Positions 1 to 9,809 are shown, counted from the first letter of the stretch. The stretch is DNA of 64,000 nt from Providencia sp. PROV188 (GCF_027595165.1 NZ_CP097291.1:2046001-2110000); one strand, 5' to 3'. Notes: generated by a model from the sequence alone, not told the origin. Numbers and translations: made by a program.

Positions 1-127
1 ATAATTCAGCCATATTTGTCGCAAGAGTGAATCGCCCCACTTGGCAGATTCACAATTTTATGGTTTCCTTACCACCATCCTGAGTCAATATCATTGACCT
101 AAATTTAGTCAAAATAAGGAAGATACT

Positions 128-685
128 TTGCCTAAGACTGAACCGCAATTTCTTGTTATTACTGCGCTGGGAACAGATCGTCCGGGCATTGTGAATACAA
201 TTACACGCCTTGTCAGTGAATGTGATTGTAATATTGAGGATAGTCGACTCGCTATGTTTGGCGAGGAATTTACTTTTATAATGATGTTATCCGGCAGTTG
301 GAATGCTATCACGCTTCTAGAAGCGATTTTACCGACTAAAGGGGCTGAGTTAGATTTGCTGATTGTTATGAAACGCACGCATAGTGTACAAAAAACCTAC
401 TATCCGTCTACTGTAACTGTGAATGTGATGGTGGACGATGCGCCGCGTATTATTGAACAGTTTACCAATTTGTTTACCACTCAACAGTGCAACATCGCAG
501 AATTAATTTCTAAAACACAGCCTGCAAATGATACTCAACCGGCTCAATTGGAAATTCAAATTACAGCCCATGACCCACTGGATGATAATGGCATAATTAT
601 AAAGAATAAATTTCAACAACTATGTACAATGCTAAATGCCAAAGGCAACATCAGTATTGTTAACAACCCCAAAATGCAGAGTTAA
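128..685 (+). CDS. gcvR: Glycine cleavage system transcriptional repressor GcvR
   Basis: The 185-residue protein matches enterobacterial GcvR, a cytoplasmic regulator that binds GcvA and restrains activation of the gcv operon. Two ACT-type modules are visible: residues about 8-80 (VITALGTDRPGIVNTI, then SGSWNAITLLEA) and about 95-175 (VNVMVDDAPRIIEQF, QPAQLEIQITAHDP). The start is a TTG seven bases after AAGGA; no ATG fits the conserved N terminus, so the non-ATG start looks real. It precedes bcp by 14 bases on the same strand, the usual gcvR-bcp pair. The 127 bases upstream would carry its promoter; in enterobacteria dapA lies divergently to the left. Confidence 0.93.
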   Translation: MPKTEPQFLVITALGTDRPGIVNTITRLVSECDCNIEDSRLAMFGEEFTFIMMLSGSWNAITLLEAILPTKGAELDLLIVMKRTHSVQKTYYPSTVTVNVMVDDAPRIIEQFTNLFTTQQCNIAELISKTQPANDTQPAQLEIQITAHDPLDDNGIIIKNKFQQLCTMLNAKGNISIVNNPKMQS

Positions 686-699
686 CGGAGATATATGTA

Positions 700-1170
700 A
701 TGAACCCATTGAAAGCCGGTGATAAGGCACCTCAATTTAGCCTTCCTGACCAAGATGGTGAAATCATCAATCTTTCTGATTTCCAGGGTCAACGCGTATT
801 AGTTTACTTTTATCCTAAAGCGATGACACCAGGCTGTACAGTTCAAGCATGTGGACTGCGTGATGAGATGGATACACTAAAAGCAAAAGGTGTCGAAGTT
901 TTAGGTATTAGTACAGACAAACCAGAAAAATTGGCTCGTTTCGCTGAAAAAGAGTTATTAAACTTCACACTGTTATCCGATGAAGATCATCAAATTTGTG
1001 AACAATTTGGTGTGTGGGGTGAAAAACAATTTATGGGTAAAACTTATGACGGTATCCACCGCATTAGTTTCCTTGTCGATGCAAATGGTACCATCGAGCA
1101 CGTATTTGACGATTTTAAAACCAGTAATCACCATGAAATCGTATTAGCGTACATCAACGCTAACGCCTAA
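700..1170 (+). CDS. bcp: Thioredoxin-dependent thiol peroxidase Bcp (BCP/PrxQ peroxiredoxin)
   Basis: At 156 residues this is the standard length for Bcp, a cytoplasmic peroxiredoxin that reduces hydrogen peroxide and organic hydroperoxides with thioredoxin. The active site PKAMTPGCTVQAC holds the peroxidatic Cys46 and resolving Cys51, and the downstream motifs (LGISTDKPEKL, GVWGEKQFMGKTYDGIHR) are intact. The ATG follows a GGAG sequence and lies 14 bases after gcvR, so the two are probably cotranscribed. A strong bidirectional terminator follows. Close similarity to E. coli Bcp leaves little doubt. Confidence 0.97.
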   Translation: MNPLKAGDKAPQFSLPDQDGEIINLSDFQGQRVLVYFYPKAMTPGCTVQACGLRDEMDTLKAKGVEVLGISTDKPEKLARFAEKELLNFTLLSDEDHQICEQFGVWGEKQFMGKTYDGIHRISFLVDANGTIEHVFDDFKTSNHHEIVLAYINANA

Positions 1171-1202
1171 TACTGATACATAGTGATTAAAACCTAATCA
1201 CT

Positions 1203-1238
1203 AAAAAGGGTTGCTTATTTTGCAACCCTTTTTTCTTA
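1203..1238. terminator. Bidirectional terminator between bcp and perM
   Basis: The hairpin AAAGGGTTGC / GCAACCCTTT is flanked by an A run on the left and a T run on the right, so it can end bcp on the plus strand and perM on the minus strand. Confidence 0.85.
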
Positions 1239-1247
1239 TTGGCTCTT

Positions 1248-2330
1248 TTAGCCTTCTGTTTTTTCTATTGTTTCACTATCACTCAAATCTTGTGGCCACG
1301 CGTTAATTACCGCTTTGATTAAGGTTGCGAGCGGGATCGCAAAAAATACGCCCCAGAATCCCCATAAACCACCAAAAATCACCACCGACAAGATAATCAC
1401 GAGTGGGTGTAAGTTCACGGCTTCTGAGTACAACAGCGGCACAACGATGTTACTGTCTAGCCCTTGGATCACCAGATAAACAATAAACAGTGACCAGAAC
1501 TCAGTACCTATACCCCATTGGAATAGTGCGACTAAAACCACCGGAATGGTGGCTGCCACTGCACCGATGTACGGGATCAAAACAGAAACGCCAACCAATA
1601 CCGATAACAGCACTGAGTAACGCAAATCAAAATAGGCAAAACCAATATAGGTACAGACGCCAACAATCACCATTTCCGTGACTTTACCACGTAAATAGTT
1701 GGTAATTTGTTGATTCATTTCCAACCAGACTTTACTCACTAACTGGCGATTTTTTGGAAGAAGTTTAACAAAGCTTTTGGTGATCCTTTCTTTATCTTTT
1801 AATAAGAAAAACATCATCAATGGCACTAAAACCAGATAGACGGCTAACGTAAAAATACCAATTAATGAAGCGACTGACGCTTTCACCACAGACTCAGCAA
1901 CAACTGACAACCTACTGCGCACATTATCTGCCATCATATCAATGATGCCAGCATCAACGAGTGCAGGATATTGCTCCGGTAATCGGCGAGCAAACTCGCT
2001 AAAGCGATTAACCATGTTAGGTAAATCCGCCACGAGGTTGATCCCTTGTTGCCACGCTGTAGGAGCAATAATTAAGATCACCATGGCACTTATTCCAGCA
2101 AACAAGGTCAAAATGATGCTAACCGCTAAAACGCGGGATAAACCAAGTCGTTGGAGTAAATGTGTTGGCCATTCAAGTAAATATGCTAAGACAATTGCGA
2201 CTAATAATGGAGCCAGTATACTGCTGAAAAAAAAGATGACCAGAAAGCCAATAACCAGCAAACTAAACAAGGCAACTGCTTGCGGGTCAGCAAAACGCCG
2301 ACGGTACCATTGTAAAAACATTTCTAACAT
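1248..2330 (-). CDS. perM: AI-2E family transporter PerM (YfgO)
   Basis: This 360-residue polytopic inner-membrane protein has about eight hydrophobic segments and the conserved AI-2E family C-terminal block (EAVNLHPLVIILSVVIFGGLWGFWGVFFAIPLATLIKA). It aligns over its full length with E. coli PerM, a putative permease of uncertain substrate. The start MLEMFLQWYRRRF matches the family. It is divergent from bepA, with a 140-bp AT-rich promoter region between them. The AI-2E name is a family label; the sequence gives no proof of autoinducer transport. Confidence 0.93.
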   Translation of the reverse strand: MLEMFLQWYRRRFADPQAVALFSLLVIGFLVIFFFSSILAPLLVAIVLAYLLEWPTHLLQRLGLSRVLAVSIILTLFAGISAMVILIIAPTAWQQGINLVADLPNMVNRFSEFARRLPEQYPALVDAGIIDMMADNVRSRLSVVAESVVKASVASLIGIFTLAVYLVLVPLMMFFLLKDKERITKSFVKLLPKNRQLVSKVWLEMNQQITNYLRGKVTEMVIVGVCTYIGFAYFDLRYSVLLSVLVGVSVLIPYIGAVAATIPVVLVALFQWGIGTEFWSLFIVYLVIQGLDSNIVVPLLYSEAVNLHPLVIILSVVIFGGLWGFWGVFFAIPLATLIKAVINAWPQDLSDSETIEKTEG

Positions 2331-2473
2331 TCATTGGCTCCTGGGAATGTAAAACAAAGACAGTTCCTAAATTAAAGAAAATTATACCGAATAACAGATT
2401 TTACGATAGCTTTTGCTATCATATCTCCCAATTAATTCGTATTTTCTGTAGGTAATAAGTGAAGATATGCACT

Positions 2474-3940
2474 ATGACTAAAAAATTGAAATATCCACTG
2501 CTCGCTATCCTGATGTCCGCACTTATCCATGGTGCTGTATTACCTGCCTATAGTGCTGTTGAAGATACCCTACCCGATATCGGTACAACCGCGGGAGGTA
2601 CTCTCAGCATTAACCAAGAAATCATTATGGGTGATGCCATCACTCGTCAAATTCGAGGAAGTACTCCTCTTATTTATGACCCCTTACTAACTCAGTATGT
2701 GAATAAGCTGGGGCAACGTTTAGTGACGAATGCCGATTCTGTCAAAACGCCATTTAAGTTTTACCTAGTCAATAACCCGAATATTAACGCTTACGCCTAT
2801 TTTGGCGGTAACGTGGTTCTTCACTCTGCGCTATTTCGTTATAGCCAAAATGAGAGCCAGCTTGCTTCCGTTATGGCGCACGAAATCTCTCACGTCACCC
2901 AGCGCCATCTGGCGCGAATGATGGAAGACCAGAAAGCCACAACACCGTTAGCTATCGCGGGGACTATCGGTTCTCTATTACTGGTGATGGCGAACCCGCA
3001 AGCCGGTTTTGCCGCATTAACGGGGACATTCGCGGGAATGCAGCAAGGGATGATCAGCTTTACACAAGCCAATGAACAAGAAGCTGACCGTATTGGTCTG
3101 CAAACATTGCGTCGTTCTGGGTTTGACCCTCATGCCATGGCTGATTTTATGCAAATCATGTCTGACCAAACCCGCTATATGTCTAAACCGCCAGAAATTT
3201 TGCTGACTCACCCCTTACCAGACAGCCGTTTAGCCGATGCCCGTAACCGTTCAAACCAATATCCGAAAGTCCATGCCCCATCTTCATTAGACTTTATGTT
3301 GGCACGCGTTCGTATTTTGTCTATGTACAGCCCTGCGGATCAACGCAATGCGCTGGACCAAATCATCGAAAACTACAGTAAAGGTAATGCTCAAGAGCAA
3401 ATGGCCGCGAAGTACGGTAAAGCATTATTGTTATCTCAAGATAAAAAATACAGCGAAGCGGGCGTGATTATTTCTGAATTGTTAGCCAAACAGCCGGATA
3501 ACCCATGGTTTATCGATTCCATGACCGATATCGATATTGAGCAAAAACAAGTCGGTAAAGCGGTCGCACGTTTGCAAGATGCATTAAAAAAATCACCAAA
3601 AAATACGGTATTTATTGTCAACCTTGCGAATGCGTATGTCAGCAATGGACAGTATAAAGATGCCACTAATTTATTGAATAAATATACATTTGATTACCCA
3701 GACGACCCAATTGGCTGGGATCTGCTTGCCGAAGCCTCCGCAAAACTGGGGGATCGTAATGCAGAACTGGCGGCGTATGCCGAAGGTATGGCACTGCGCG
3801 GCAACTATGATACTGCCATCAATTATTTAAGCGAAGCGAGCCGTAAAAGCCGTTTAGGCAGTTATGAACAACAACGTTTTGATGCGCGAATCGATGAACT
3901 TACTCGATTAAAAGAGCGCGATAGCAACGCAAAACCGTAA
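2474..3940 (+). CDS. bepA: Beta-barrel assembly-enhancing protease BepA (YfgC)
   Basis: BepA is a periplasmic M48-type metalloprotease and chaperone that helps LptD and other outer-membrane proteins assemble and degrades stalled ones. A signal peptide (MTKKLKYPLLAILMSALIHGAVLPAYSA) precedes the protease domain with zinc motif HEISH at residues 136-140, the E. coli numbering, and a third ligand in NEQEADRIG. C-terminal TPR repeats cover about residues 300-480. I chose ATG 2474 because it gives the family N terminus and numbering; an in-frame GTG at 2459 with AGG six bases upstream would add five residues. The next gene follows by 12 bases. Confidence 0.94.
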   Translation: MTKKLKYPLLAILMSALIHGAVLPAYSAVEDTLPDIGTTAGGTLSINQEIIMGDAITRQIRGSTPLIYDPLLTQYVNKLGQRLVTNADSVKTPFKFYLVNNPNINAYAYFGGNVVLHSALFRYSQNESQLASVMAHEISHVTQRHLARMMEDQKATTPLAIAGTIGSLLLVMANPQAGFAALTGTFAGMQQGMISFTQANEQEADRIGLQTLRRSGFDPHAMADFMQIMSDQTRYMSKPPEILLTHPLPDSRLADARNRSNQYPKVHAPSSLDFMLARVRILSMYSPADQRNALDQIIENYSKGNAQEQMAAKYGKALLLSQDKKYSEAGVIISELLAKQPDNPWFIDSMTDIDIEQKQVGKAVARLQDALKKSPKNTVFIVNLANAYVSNGQYKDATNLLNKYTFDYPDDPIGWDLLAEASAKLGDRNAELAAYAEGMALRGNYDTAINYLSEASRKSRLGSYEQQRFDARIDELTRLKERDSNAKP

Positions 3941-3952
3941 GGAATAAAGATA

Positions 3953-4309
3953 ATGACGGATTCAATTAAAATTTATCACAACCCTCGCTGCTCCAAGAGC
4001 CGTGAAACACTGGCTTTATTGCAAGAAAAAGGCATCACGCCGACGGTGGTTGAATATTTAACGACGCCACCTTCAATCGCTGAGATTGAAAAATTGCTGA
4101 AGATGCTTGGATTTACCGATGCGCGCCAATTAATGCGCACCAAAGAAGATATCTATAAAGAATTGAAATTAGCGGATAACAGCGTCACTCAAGCGCAGCT
4201 TATTCAAGCCATGCATGATAATCCAAAGTTAATTGAGCGCCCGATTGTGGTGAAAGGTAAAAAAGCCAAGTTGGGTCGACCACCAGAGCAAGTGCTGGAA
4301 ATTTTATAA
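3953..4309 (+). CDS. yfgD: ArsC/Spx-family oxidoreductase YfgD
   Basis: This 118-residue thioredoxin-fold protein belongs to the glutaredoxin-dependent arsenate reductase family; IYHNPRCSKSRETL holds the CxxS active site with Cys13. The C-terminal RPIVVKGKKAKLGRPPEQVLEIL is typical. It sits 12 bases after bepA, as yfgD follows yfgC in E. coli, so the two are probably cotranscribed. Despite the family name, membership of the core bepA locus argues against a dedicated arsenic role. A second, true ars-operon arsC lies at 9.4 kb. Confidence 0.88.
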   Translation: MTDSIKIYHNPRCSKSRETLALLQEKGITPTVVEYLTTPPSIAEIEKLLKMLGFTDARQLMRTKEDIYKELKLADNSVTQAQLIQAMHDNPKLIERPIVVKGKKAKLGRPPEQVLEIL

Positions 4310-4359
4310 GCAGGCTATTTGGCAGACAATAAATTGGCAGTCGATGGGCTGCCAATTTT

Positions 4360-5061
4360 TTATAATTTGAGAATGTCTTTAACGAAAGGAATAGTCATTT
4401 TACGCTGAGCGACAATCGAGGCGTGATCAAGCTTATTTAAGATATCAAATAAAGTGCCCATCTTTCTGTCTAACCGTTTTAATACAAACCGACAAACGTC
4501 TTCAGGCAATTCAAATCCACGAATACTGGCACGTAATTGCAGCGCACAAATTTTGTCTTCATCACTTAAAGGGTGCAGTTTATAAATTTGCCCCCAATCG
4601 AGACGAGAGGCTAAATCCGGCAACTTCAAGTCAATCTGGCGCGGTGGGCGATCCCCGGTGATCAGTAAACACGTTCGACCAATTTCTAAAATACGGTTAT
4701 ACAGATTGAAGATGGCCATTTCCCACTCTTCATCTCCCGCGATGCATTGAATATTATCAATACAGACCAGAGAAAGATGTTCCATACCTTCAAGCACATC
4801 AGGTACAAAGTAAGCGCGTTTATCCAGTGGCACATAACCCACAGCAACACCTTGCTCAGACAACTCAGCACATGCCGCATGCAGTAAATGACTCTTACCG
4901 CCCCCTTCTCTTGACCAGTAATAAATATAACTACCATGAGGCTGATTAATCGCCGTTTTGAGCGCAGAGAGTAATCCCTCATTTTCCCCTGCATAGAAGC
5001 TAGCAAAGGTTTCATCATCAGGAAGAGAAAGTGGTAATGAGAGTTGAGATGGTGTATTCAG
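4360..5061 (-). CDS. hda: DnaA regulatory inactivator Hda, CTG start
   Basis: Hda is the AAA+ protein that, with the DNA-loaded sliding clamp, stimulates ATP hydrolysis by DnaA and so prevents re-initiation. No ATG gives the full protein, but one open frame runs upstream to a CTG at 5059-5061 ([19 protein letters not shown]), preceded by AGAGG with 5-base spacing. That yields 233 residues, the E. coli length. The clamp-binding QLSLPL, Walker A REGGGKSH, Walker B LVCIDN and C-terminal [11 protein letters not shown] are present. E. coli Hda is also reported to start at CUG, so this is a conserved rare start rather than a frameshift. It lies downstream of uraA, as usual. Confidence 0.93.
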   Translation of the reverse strand: MNTPSQLSLPLSLPDDETFASFYAGENEGLLSALKTAINQPHGSYIYYWSREGGGKSHLLHAACAELSEQGVAVGYVPLDKRAYFVPDVLEGMEHLSLVCIDNIQCIAGDEEWEMAIFNLYNRILEIGRTCLLITGDRPPRQIDLKLPDLASRLDWGQIYKLHPLSDEDKICALQLRASIRGFELPEDVCRFVLKRLDRKMGTLFDILNKLDHASIVAQRKMTIPFVKDILKL

Positions 5062-5143
5062 AAGCGCCTCTGATTGTGCAGTTCAATTAACGCCATTGAG
5101 TTTATCATAAATAACAAGAAGAGATGAACAGCCTGGCGGTTAA

Positions 5144-5170
5144 TTGCCGGAGCTTTAGCCACTCCGGCAA
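5144..5170 (-). terminator. Hairpin after uraA
   Basis: A perfect 9-bp stem (TTGCCGGAG / CTCCGGCAA) with a 9-base loop lies between uraA and hda. No long T run follows on the minus strand, so it may attenuate rather than fully stop readthrough into hda. Confidence 0.5.
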
Positions 5171-5191
5171 TCTATTTTAGTTAATCGTGAC

Positions 5192-6487
5192 TCATTTTTT
5201 ATTTTCGTCTAAGACTTTCACTTCAGAAGTCACAAACTGTTTTTCTGGACGAACAAAGGTAATAAAGCGGAACAACAGCGCCATCAGAATACCGACGATT
5301 GTCGCCAATGCCATCCCTTTCAGTTCAGCTTGACCAATGTGGATCACTGCACCACTCACACCGATGATTAAAATTACTGAGGTTAAAATCAGGTTTTGTG
5401 GTTTGTTATAATCCACTTTCGAATCAATCAGAACACGAATACCCGAAGCTCCGATTACGCCGTACAGTAACAGTGAAACACCCCCCATAACAGGTACTGG
5501 CACTAATTGAATCGCAGCCGCTAATTTGCCCACGCAAGAGAGTAAGATAGCGATAATTGCCGCACCACCGATGACCCACGTACTGTAGACCTTAGTAATC
5601 GCCATCACGCCGATGTTTTCACCGTACGTGGTATTTGGTGTCGAGCCAAAGAAACCCGATAACACAGTAGAGAAACCGTTTGCGAACATAGAACGATGTA
5701 AGCCAGGGTTTTTCATTAAGTCGCGCTCAACGATATTCGCTGTCACCACTAAGTGTCCAACGTGTTCCGCAATGACCACTAACGCCGCAGGCAGGATGGT
5801 TAAAATCGCAAACCACTCAAAACGCGGTGTATAGAAAGTCGGAATGGCAAACCATGGCGCTTCGATAACCGGTGTAAAGTCAACAATCCCCATAAAGTAG
5901 GAAAGTGCGTAACCTGAGAGGAAGCCAATTAAGATTGGGATAATCGATAAAAATCCACGGAAAACCACGGCACACAAGATAGTGACCGACAATGTGGTGA
6001 TCGAGATAATTAAGGTGTTTGAATCAACCGCGGCGCCTTCTTTAGGTAATAAGCCCGCCATACCCGCTGCCGTTTGCGCTAGTTCCAGACCGATAACCGC
6101 GACAATCGCCCCCATCGCTGCGGGTGGGAACATCACATTGATCCAGCCGCGCCCCGCCACTTTGACAATCAACGCTACGATACAGAACAGCACCCCACAG
6201 ATAATAAACCCGCCAAGCGCTAGCTCATACCCAAGAGGCAGTAAAATTAATACCGGAGAAATAAAGGCGAAGCTCGATCCTAAATAAGCTGGGATTTTGC
6301 CCTTACAGATAAATAAATACAGCAGCGTACCGATCCCGTTGAATAATAAAATCGTTGCCGGGTTCACGCCAAACAAAATAGGAACAATAACCGTTGCCCC
6401 AAACATGGCAAACAAATGTTGAAAGCTTAATGGAATGGTTTGTAGTAATGGTGGTCTTTCTTCAACACTTATCGTGCGGCGTGTCAT
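5192..6487 (-). CDS. uraA: Uracil:proton symporter UraA
   Basis: UraA is a 14-helix NCS2-family inner-membrane permease importing uracil for conversion to UMP by Upp. The protein aligns end to end with E. coli UraA: RPPLLQTIPLSFQHLFAMFGATV at the N terminus, the substrate-site region NTTYGENIGVMAITKVYS, and VVIAEHVGHLVVTANIV. The start at 6487 (MTRRTIS) is preceded by GAGGA at good spacing; longer in-frame starts add non-conserved residues. It lies 76 bases downstream of upp with a terminator between them, so its expression probably depends on partial readthrough. Confidence 0.95.
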   Translation of the reverse strand: MTRRTISVEERPPLLQTIPLSFQHLFAMFGATVIVPILFGVNPATILLFNGIGTLLYLFICKGKIPAYLGSSFAFISPVLILLPLGYELALGGFIICGVLFCIVALIVKVAGRGWINVMFPPAAMGAIVAVIGLELAQTAAGMAGLLPKEGAAVDSNTLIISITTLSVTILCAVVFRGFLSIIPILIGFLSGYALSYFMGIVDFTPVIEAPWFAIPTFYTPRFEWFAILTILPAALVVIAEHVGHLVVTANIVERDLMKNPGLHRSMFANGFSTVLSGFFGSTPNTTYGENIGVMAITKVYSTWVIGGAAIIAILLSCVGKLAAAIQLVPVPVMGGVSLLLYGVIGASGIRVLIDSKVDYNKPQNLILTSVILIIGVSGAVIHIGQAELKGMALATIVGILMALLFRFITFVRPEKQFVTSEVKVLDENKK

Positions 6488-6527
6488 GCTCGTCATCCTC
6501 TTATGCGTCGTGAATATTCTTTTTTTT

Positions 6528-6560
6528 ATCAAAAAAAAGCCGACTCTTCAGTCGGCTTCA
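6528..6560 (-). terminator. Terminator between upp and uraA
   Basis: The hairpin GCCGAC-TCTTCA-GTCGGC is followed on the minus strand by eight T residues. It lies in the upp-uraA gap and probably reduces transcription of the downstream permease. Confidence 0.85.
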
Positions 6561-6563
6561 TTA

Positions 6564-7190
6564 TTATTTAGTACCAAATATCTTATCGCCCGCGTCTCCT
6601 AGACCCGGAACAATGTAACCTTCTTCATTTAAGTGTTGGTCAATTGAAGCCGTGTAAAGTTCAACGTCTGGGTGCGCTGCTTCTAATGCAGCAATACCTT
6701 CCGGTGCAGCAACTAAAACTAAGACTTTAATTGAATTACAGCCGGATTTTTTCAGAAGATCGATGGTTGCAATCATAGAACCACCAGTTGCTAACATTGG
6801 GTCTACAATCAGCGCCATGCGCTCATCAATGTTAGAAACTAATTTTTGGAAATAAGGGACAGGTTGTAACGTTTCTTCATCACGGTAAATACCCACTACG
6901 CTGATACGTGCACTTGGGATACTTTCCAATACGCCATTCATCATACCAATACCCGCACGCAGGATAGGGACTACAGTGATTTTTTTACCTTTAATTTGTT
7001 CAATTTCTACAGGACCACACCAACCATCAATTGTTACTTTTTCAGTTTCTAGGTCAGCGGTCGCTTCATAAGTCAGTAGGCTACCAACCTCTGAGGCCAG
7101 TTCACGAAAGCGCTTAGTGCTTATGTCATGATCTCGCATCAGGCCGAGTTTATGTTTAACGAGAGGGTGTTTTACCTCAACGATCTTCAT
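6564..7190 (-). CDS. upp: Uracil phosphoribosyltransferase Upp
   Basis: Upp converts uracil and PRPP to UMP in pyrimidine salvage. The 208-residue protein has the type I PRTase PRPP-binding loop [13 protein letters not shown] (about 128-140) and the uracil-recognition C terminus ([17 protein letters not shown]). The ATG follows GGAG. It is the first gene of the upp-uraA unit and is divergent from purMN across a 317-bp regulatory region. Confidence 0.97.
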   Translation of the reverse strand: MKIVEVKHPLVKHKLGLMRDHDISTKRFRELASEVGSLLTYEATADLETEKVTIDGWCGPVEIEQIKGKKITVVPILRAGIGMMNGVLESIPSARISVVGIYRDEETLQPVPYFQKLVSNIDERMALIVDPMLATGGSMIATIDLLKKSGCNSIKVLVLVAAPEGIAALEAAHPDVELYTASIDQHLNEEGYIVPGLGDAGDKIFGTK

Positions 7191-7507
7191 GGGTTTCTCC
7201 TACTTTTTTAAAACGTCACCGGACAAAAAAATCGCGGGATTATACCGCTTTTTTCCCTCAATGCCACTAGTATCATCTTGATTAAGGTCAAACAATCATC
7301 AATCAGGCGTTATTTGCTGAATTAGTATACACATAATATTTTTTATGGTGTAGGCAGCGAATAAAATCATGCGCTTTGCGTCACGACATCACGATTTATT
7401 GCATCAAATATTTCAGTCAGAAAGCTATCGCAAACGTTTGCGGAGCCTGATAGAATATCGGCAAATGAAGTTATCTTTTCCAAAATGCAATTGCCTTGGG
7501 GGCCGTA
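7191..7507. other. Divergent upp / purM regulatory region
   Basis: This 317-bp gap holds the promoters of upp (leftward) and purMN (rightward). The one clear element is the PurR-type palindrome at 7429-7442; I see no open frame or repeat in the rest. Confidence 0.6.
7429..7442. promoter_or_regulatory. PurR operator upstream of purMN
   Basis: CGCAAACGTTTGCG is a perfect 14-bp palindrome matching the core of the PurR consensus (ACGCAAACGTTTTCGT). It lies 66 bp before the purM start, a position suited to purine-dependent repression of purMN. Confidence 0.85.
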
Positions 7508-8548
7508 GTGACTGATAAAACCTCTCTCAGCTATAAAGATGCCGGTGTTGATATTGATGCAGGTAACGCATTGGTTGAACGAATCAAAGGTGTGGTGAAA
7601 GAGACTCGCCGTCCAGAAGTGATGGGAGGATTGGGAGGGTTCGGCGCACTGTGTGCCCTACCACAAAAATACCGTGAGCCTGTTTTAGTCTCAGGCACTG
7701 ACGGTGTGGGAACTAAACTACGCCTCGCGATGGACTTAAAACGTCATGAATCCATCGGTATCGATTTAGTCGCTATGTGCGTCAACGACCTGATTGTCCA
7801 AGGTGCTGAACCACTGTTTTTCTTAGACTATTATGCAACCGGTAAGCTGGATGTGGATACCGCTGCAAGTGTTATCACGGGTATCGCGGAAGGCTGTAAG
7901 CAGTCTGGCTGTGCATTAGTCGGTGGTGAAACCGCTGAAATGCCAGGCATGTACCACGGCGAAGATTATGATGTTGCTGGCTTCTGTGTGGGTGTCGTTG
8001 AGCGCTCTGAAATTATTGATGGCACAAAAGTCAGTGCGGGCGACGCGCTGATCGCGTTAGCCTCAAGCGGTCCTCACTCTAACGGTTACTCATTGGTGCG
8101 TAAAATTCTGGAAGTCAGCAAAACCAATCCAGAAACCACGCAATTAGCGGGCAAACCGCTTGCTGACCACCTGTTAGAACCAACGCGTATCTATGTTAAA
8201 AATGTCTTAGAATTGATCGCTAAAAACGACATTCATGCCATTGCACACATTACTGGCGGCGGCTTCTGGGAAAATATTCCTCGCGTTTTACCTGACAACA
8301 CCCAAGCCATCATTGATGGCAACAGCTGGGAATGGCCTGCGGTATTCGAATGGCTTCAACAAGCAGGTGATGTCACCACTCACGAAATGTATCGTACATT
8401 TAACTGCGGCGTCGGTATCATCATCGCTCTGCCTCAAACCGAAGTTGAGTCCGCATTAAAACTGCTGACGACATTAGGCGAAAATGCTTGGCAGATCGGG
8501 ACAATTGGCGAATTACCTGCGGGTGAAGAGCAGGTTGTTATCCGCTAA
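7508..8548 (+). CDS. purM: Phosphoribosylformylglycinamidine cyclo-ligase PurM (AIR synthetase)
   Basis: PurM catalyses the fifth step of purine synthesis, closing FGAM to AIR with ATP. The protein matches E. coli PurM throughout: [40 protein letters not shown] and the C-terminal [13 protein letters not shown] place the start at GTG 7508 ([13 protein letters not shown]), preceded by a G-rich Shine-Dalgarno; an upstream in-frame TTG at 7496 would add four unconserved residues. The stop overlaps the purN start (TAATG), giving translational coupling. Confidence 0.96.
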   Translation: MTDKTSLSYKDAGVDIDAGNALVERIKGVVKETRRPEVMGGLGGFGALCALPQKYREPVLVSGTDGVGTKLRLAMDLKRHESIGIDLVAMCVNDLIVQGAEPLFFLDYYATGKLDVDTAASVITGIAEGCKQSGCALVGGETAEMPGMYHGEDYDVAGFCVGVVERSEIIDGTKVSAGDALIALASSGPHSNGYSLVRKILEVSKTNPETTQLAGKPLADHLLEPTRIYVKNVLELIAKNDIHAIAHITGGGFWENIPRVLPDNTQAIIDGNSWEWPAVFEWLQQAGDVTTHEMYRTFNCGVGIIIALPQTEVESALKLLTTLGENAWQIGTIGELPAGEEQVVIR

Positions 8549-9186
8549 TGAAAAACATCGTTGTTTTGATTTCAGGCAGTGGCAGTAATTTGCAATCAAT
8601 AATTGATGCCTGCCAACGCAATGAAATCGATGGACAAATCGTCGCAGTGGTCAGTAATAAAAGTGATGCTTACGGTTTGGTTCGCGCACAAGAGGCTGGT
8701 ATTCCAGCCCTTTGTGTTAGCTCAAAAGCGTTCGCCGACCGCCAAGCCTACGATGCTGCACTGTTAGAAGCTATCGAGCAGTATCAACCGGATTTAGTGG
8801 TCTTGGCGGGGTTCATGCGTATTTTAACCCCTGAGTTTGTGAAACATTTCACAGGAAAAATGCTGAATATCCACCCTTCTTTACTGCCTAAATATCCGGG
8901 GTTACATACTCATCGACGCGCACTTGAGAACGGCGATAAAGAACACGGCACTTCCGTGCATTTTGTCACTGAAGAGCTCGATGGCGGTCCGATTATTTTA
9001 CAGGGACATGTGCCGGTTTTACCGCAAGATACTGAAGACGATTTGGTTGAACGCGTTAAACTCCAAGAGCACCTGATTTATCCTCAAGTTATTGCGTGGT
9101 TTGTTTCGGGTCGCCTCGTGATGCAAGACGGTAAAGCCCTGCTTGATGGCCAGCCGCTATCAGCGACAGGTTATCAAGCAAATTAA
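8548..9186 (+). CDS. purN: Phosphoribosylglycinamide formyltransferase PurN
   Basis: PurN transfers a formyl group from 10-formyl-THF to GAR in the third step of purine synthesis. The 212 residues show the N-terminal GAR site (ISGSGSNLQSII), the catalytic NIHPSLLPKYPGLHTH and the Asp-containing EELDGGPIILQ. Its ATG overlaps the purM stop by one base. A 9-bp stem hairpin (TCGCTCAGA / TCTGAGCGA, 9214-9244) follows the gene, with no T run. Confidence 0.96.
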   Translation: MKNIVVLISGSGSNLQSIIDACQRNEIDGQIVAVVSNKSDAYGLVRAQEAGIPALCVSSKAFADRQAYDAALLEAIEQYQPDLVVLAGFMRILTPEFVKHFTGKMLNIHPSLLPKYPGLHTHRRALENGDKEHGTSVHFVTEELDGGPIILQGHVPVLPQDTEDDLVERVKLQEHLIYPQVIAWFVSGRLVMQDGKALLDGQPLSATGYQAN

Positions 9187-9371
9187 TGCGCAGTTAGGTA
9201 AGTTTAAATGTATTCGCTCAGATTTGGTTGGCAGGTCTGAGCGAGTAATACAATCCCAGCCATTTGCCCTTTGTAAGAAATGTTTTGTCAGGCAACCCGA
9301 GAAGTAGTTTTGATCGGAAAGCGGGCGTCAGTGTGAAATAAACAGACACCCGATAATATTAATTCGAAAAA

Positions 9372-9797
9372 TTATTTCACTCGTTTCCCTGTTTCATCTA
9401 TAACCCTTTCACCATCCTCTTTAGTAAAAGAACCTTTCTGAGCTTCAGGTAGAATATCCAGCACAACTTCTGAGGGACGACAAAGACGTGTACCAAGCGA
9501 CGTAATTACAATTGGTCGATTAATCAGAATAGGATGCTGAAGCATAAAATCAATCAACTGCTCATCAGAGAATTTGTCTTCATCAAGACCCAATTTCTCA
9601 TAAGGTTCAACGTTTTTACGCAGCAATGCACGCACAGAAATTCCCATATCTGAAATTAGTTTAATAAGTTCATCGCGGGTTGGCGGCGCATCAAGATAGT
9701 AAATAATCGTTGGTTCATTACCGCTGTTACGTATCATCTCTAGTGTATTACGTGAAGTGCCGCAGGCTGGATTGTGATAAATAGTAATGTTGCTCAT
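9372..9797 (-). CDS. arsC: Glutaredoxin-dependent arsenate reductase ArsC
   Basis: ArsC reduces arsenate to arsenite so that ArsB can export it. The 141-residue protein resembles plasmid R773 ArsC: the active-site loop IYHNPACGTSRNTLEMIRNSG with Cys12, plus substrate-contacting arginines in the RALLRK, NRPIVIT and RLCRPSE segments. It is the last gene of a leftward arsR-arsB-arsC operon, 12 bases after arsB. It is longer at the C terminus than the core YfgD protein at 3.95 kb, and the context makes the arsenic role secure. Confidence 0.95.
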   Translation of the reverse strand: MSNITIYHNPACGTSRNTLEMIRNSGNEPTIIYYLDAPPTRDELIKLISDMGISVRALLRKNVEPYEKLGLDEDKFSDEQLIDFMLQHPILINRPIVITSLGTRLCRPSEVVLDILPEAQKGSFTKEDGERVIDETGKRVK

Positions 9798-9809
9798 ATC
9801 AATATCTCA

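Noticed and set aside
4686..5018. Separate 110-residue open frame and apparent truncation of hda, suggesting a frameshift
   Set aside because: The true hda frame continues unbroken to the CTG at 5061 and encodes all conserved N-terminal motifs; the other frame is a shadow.
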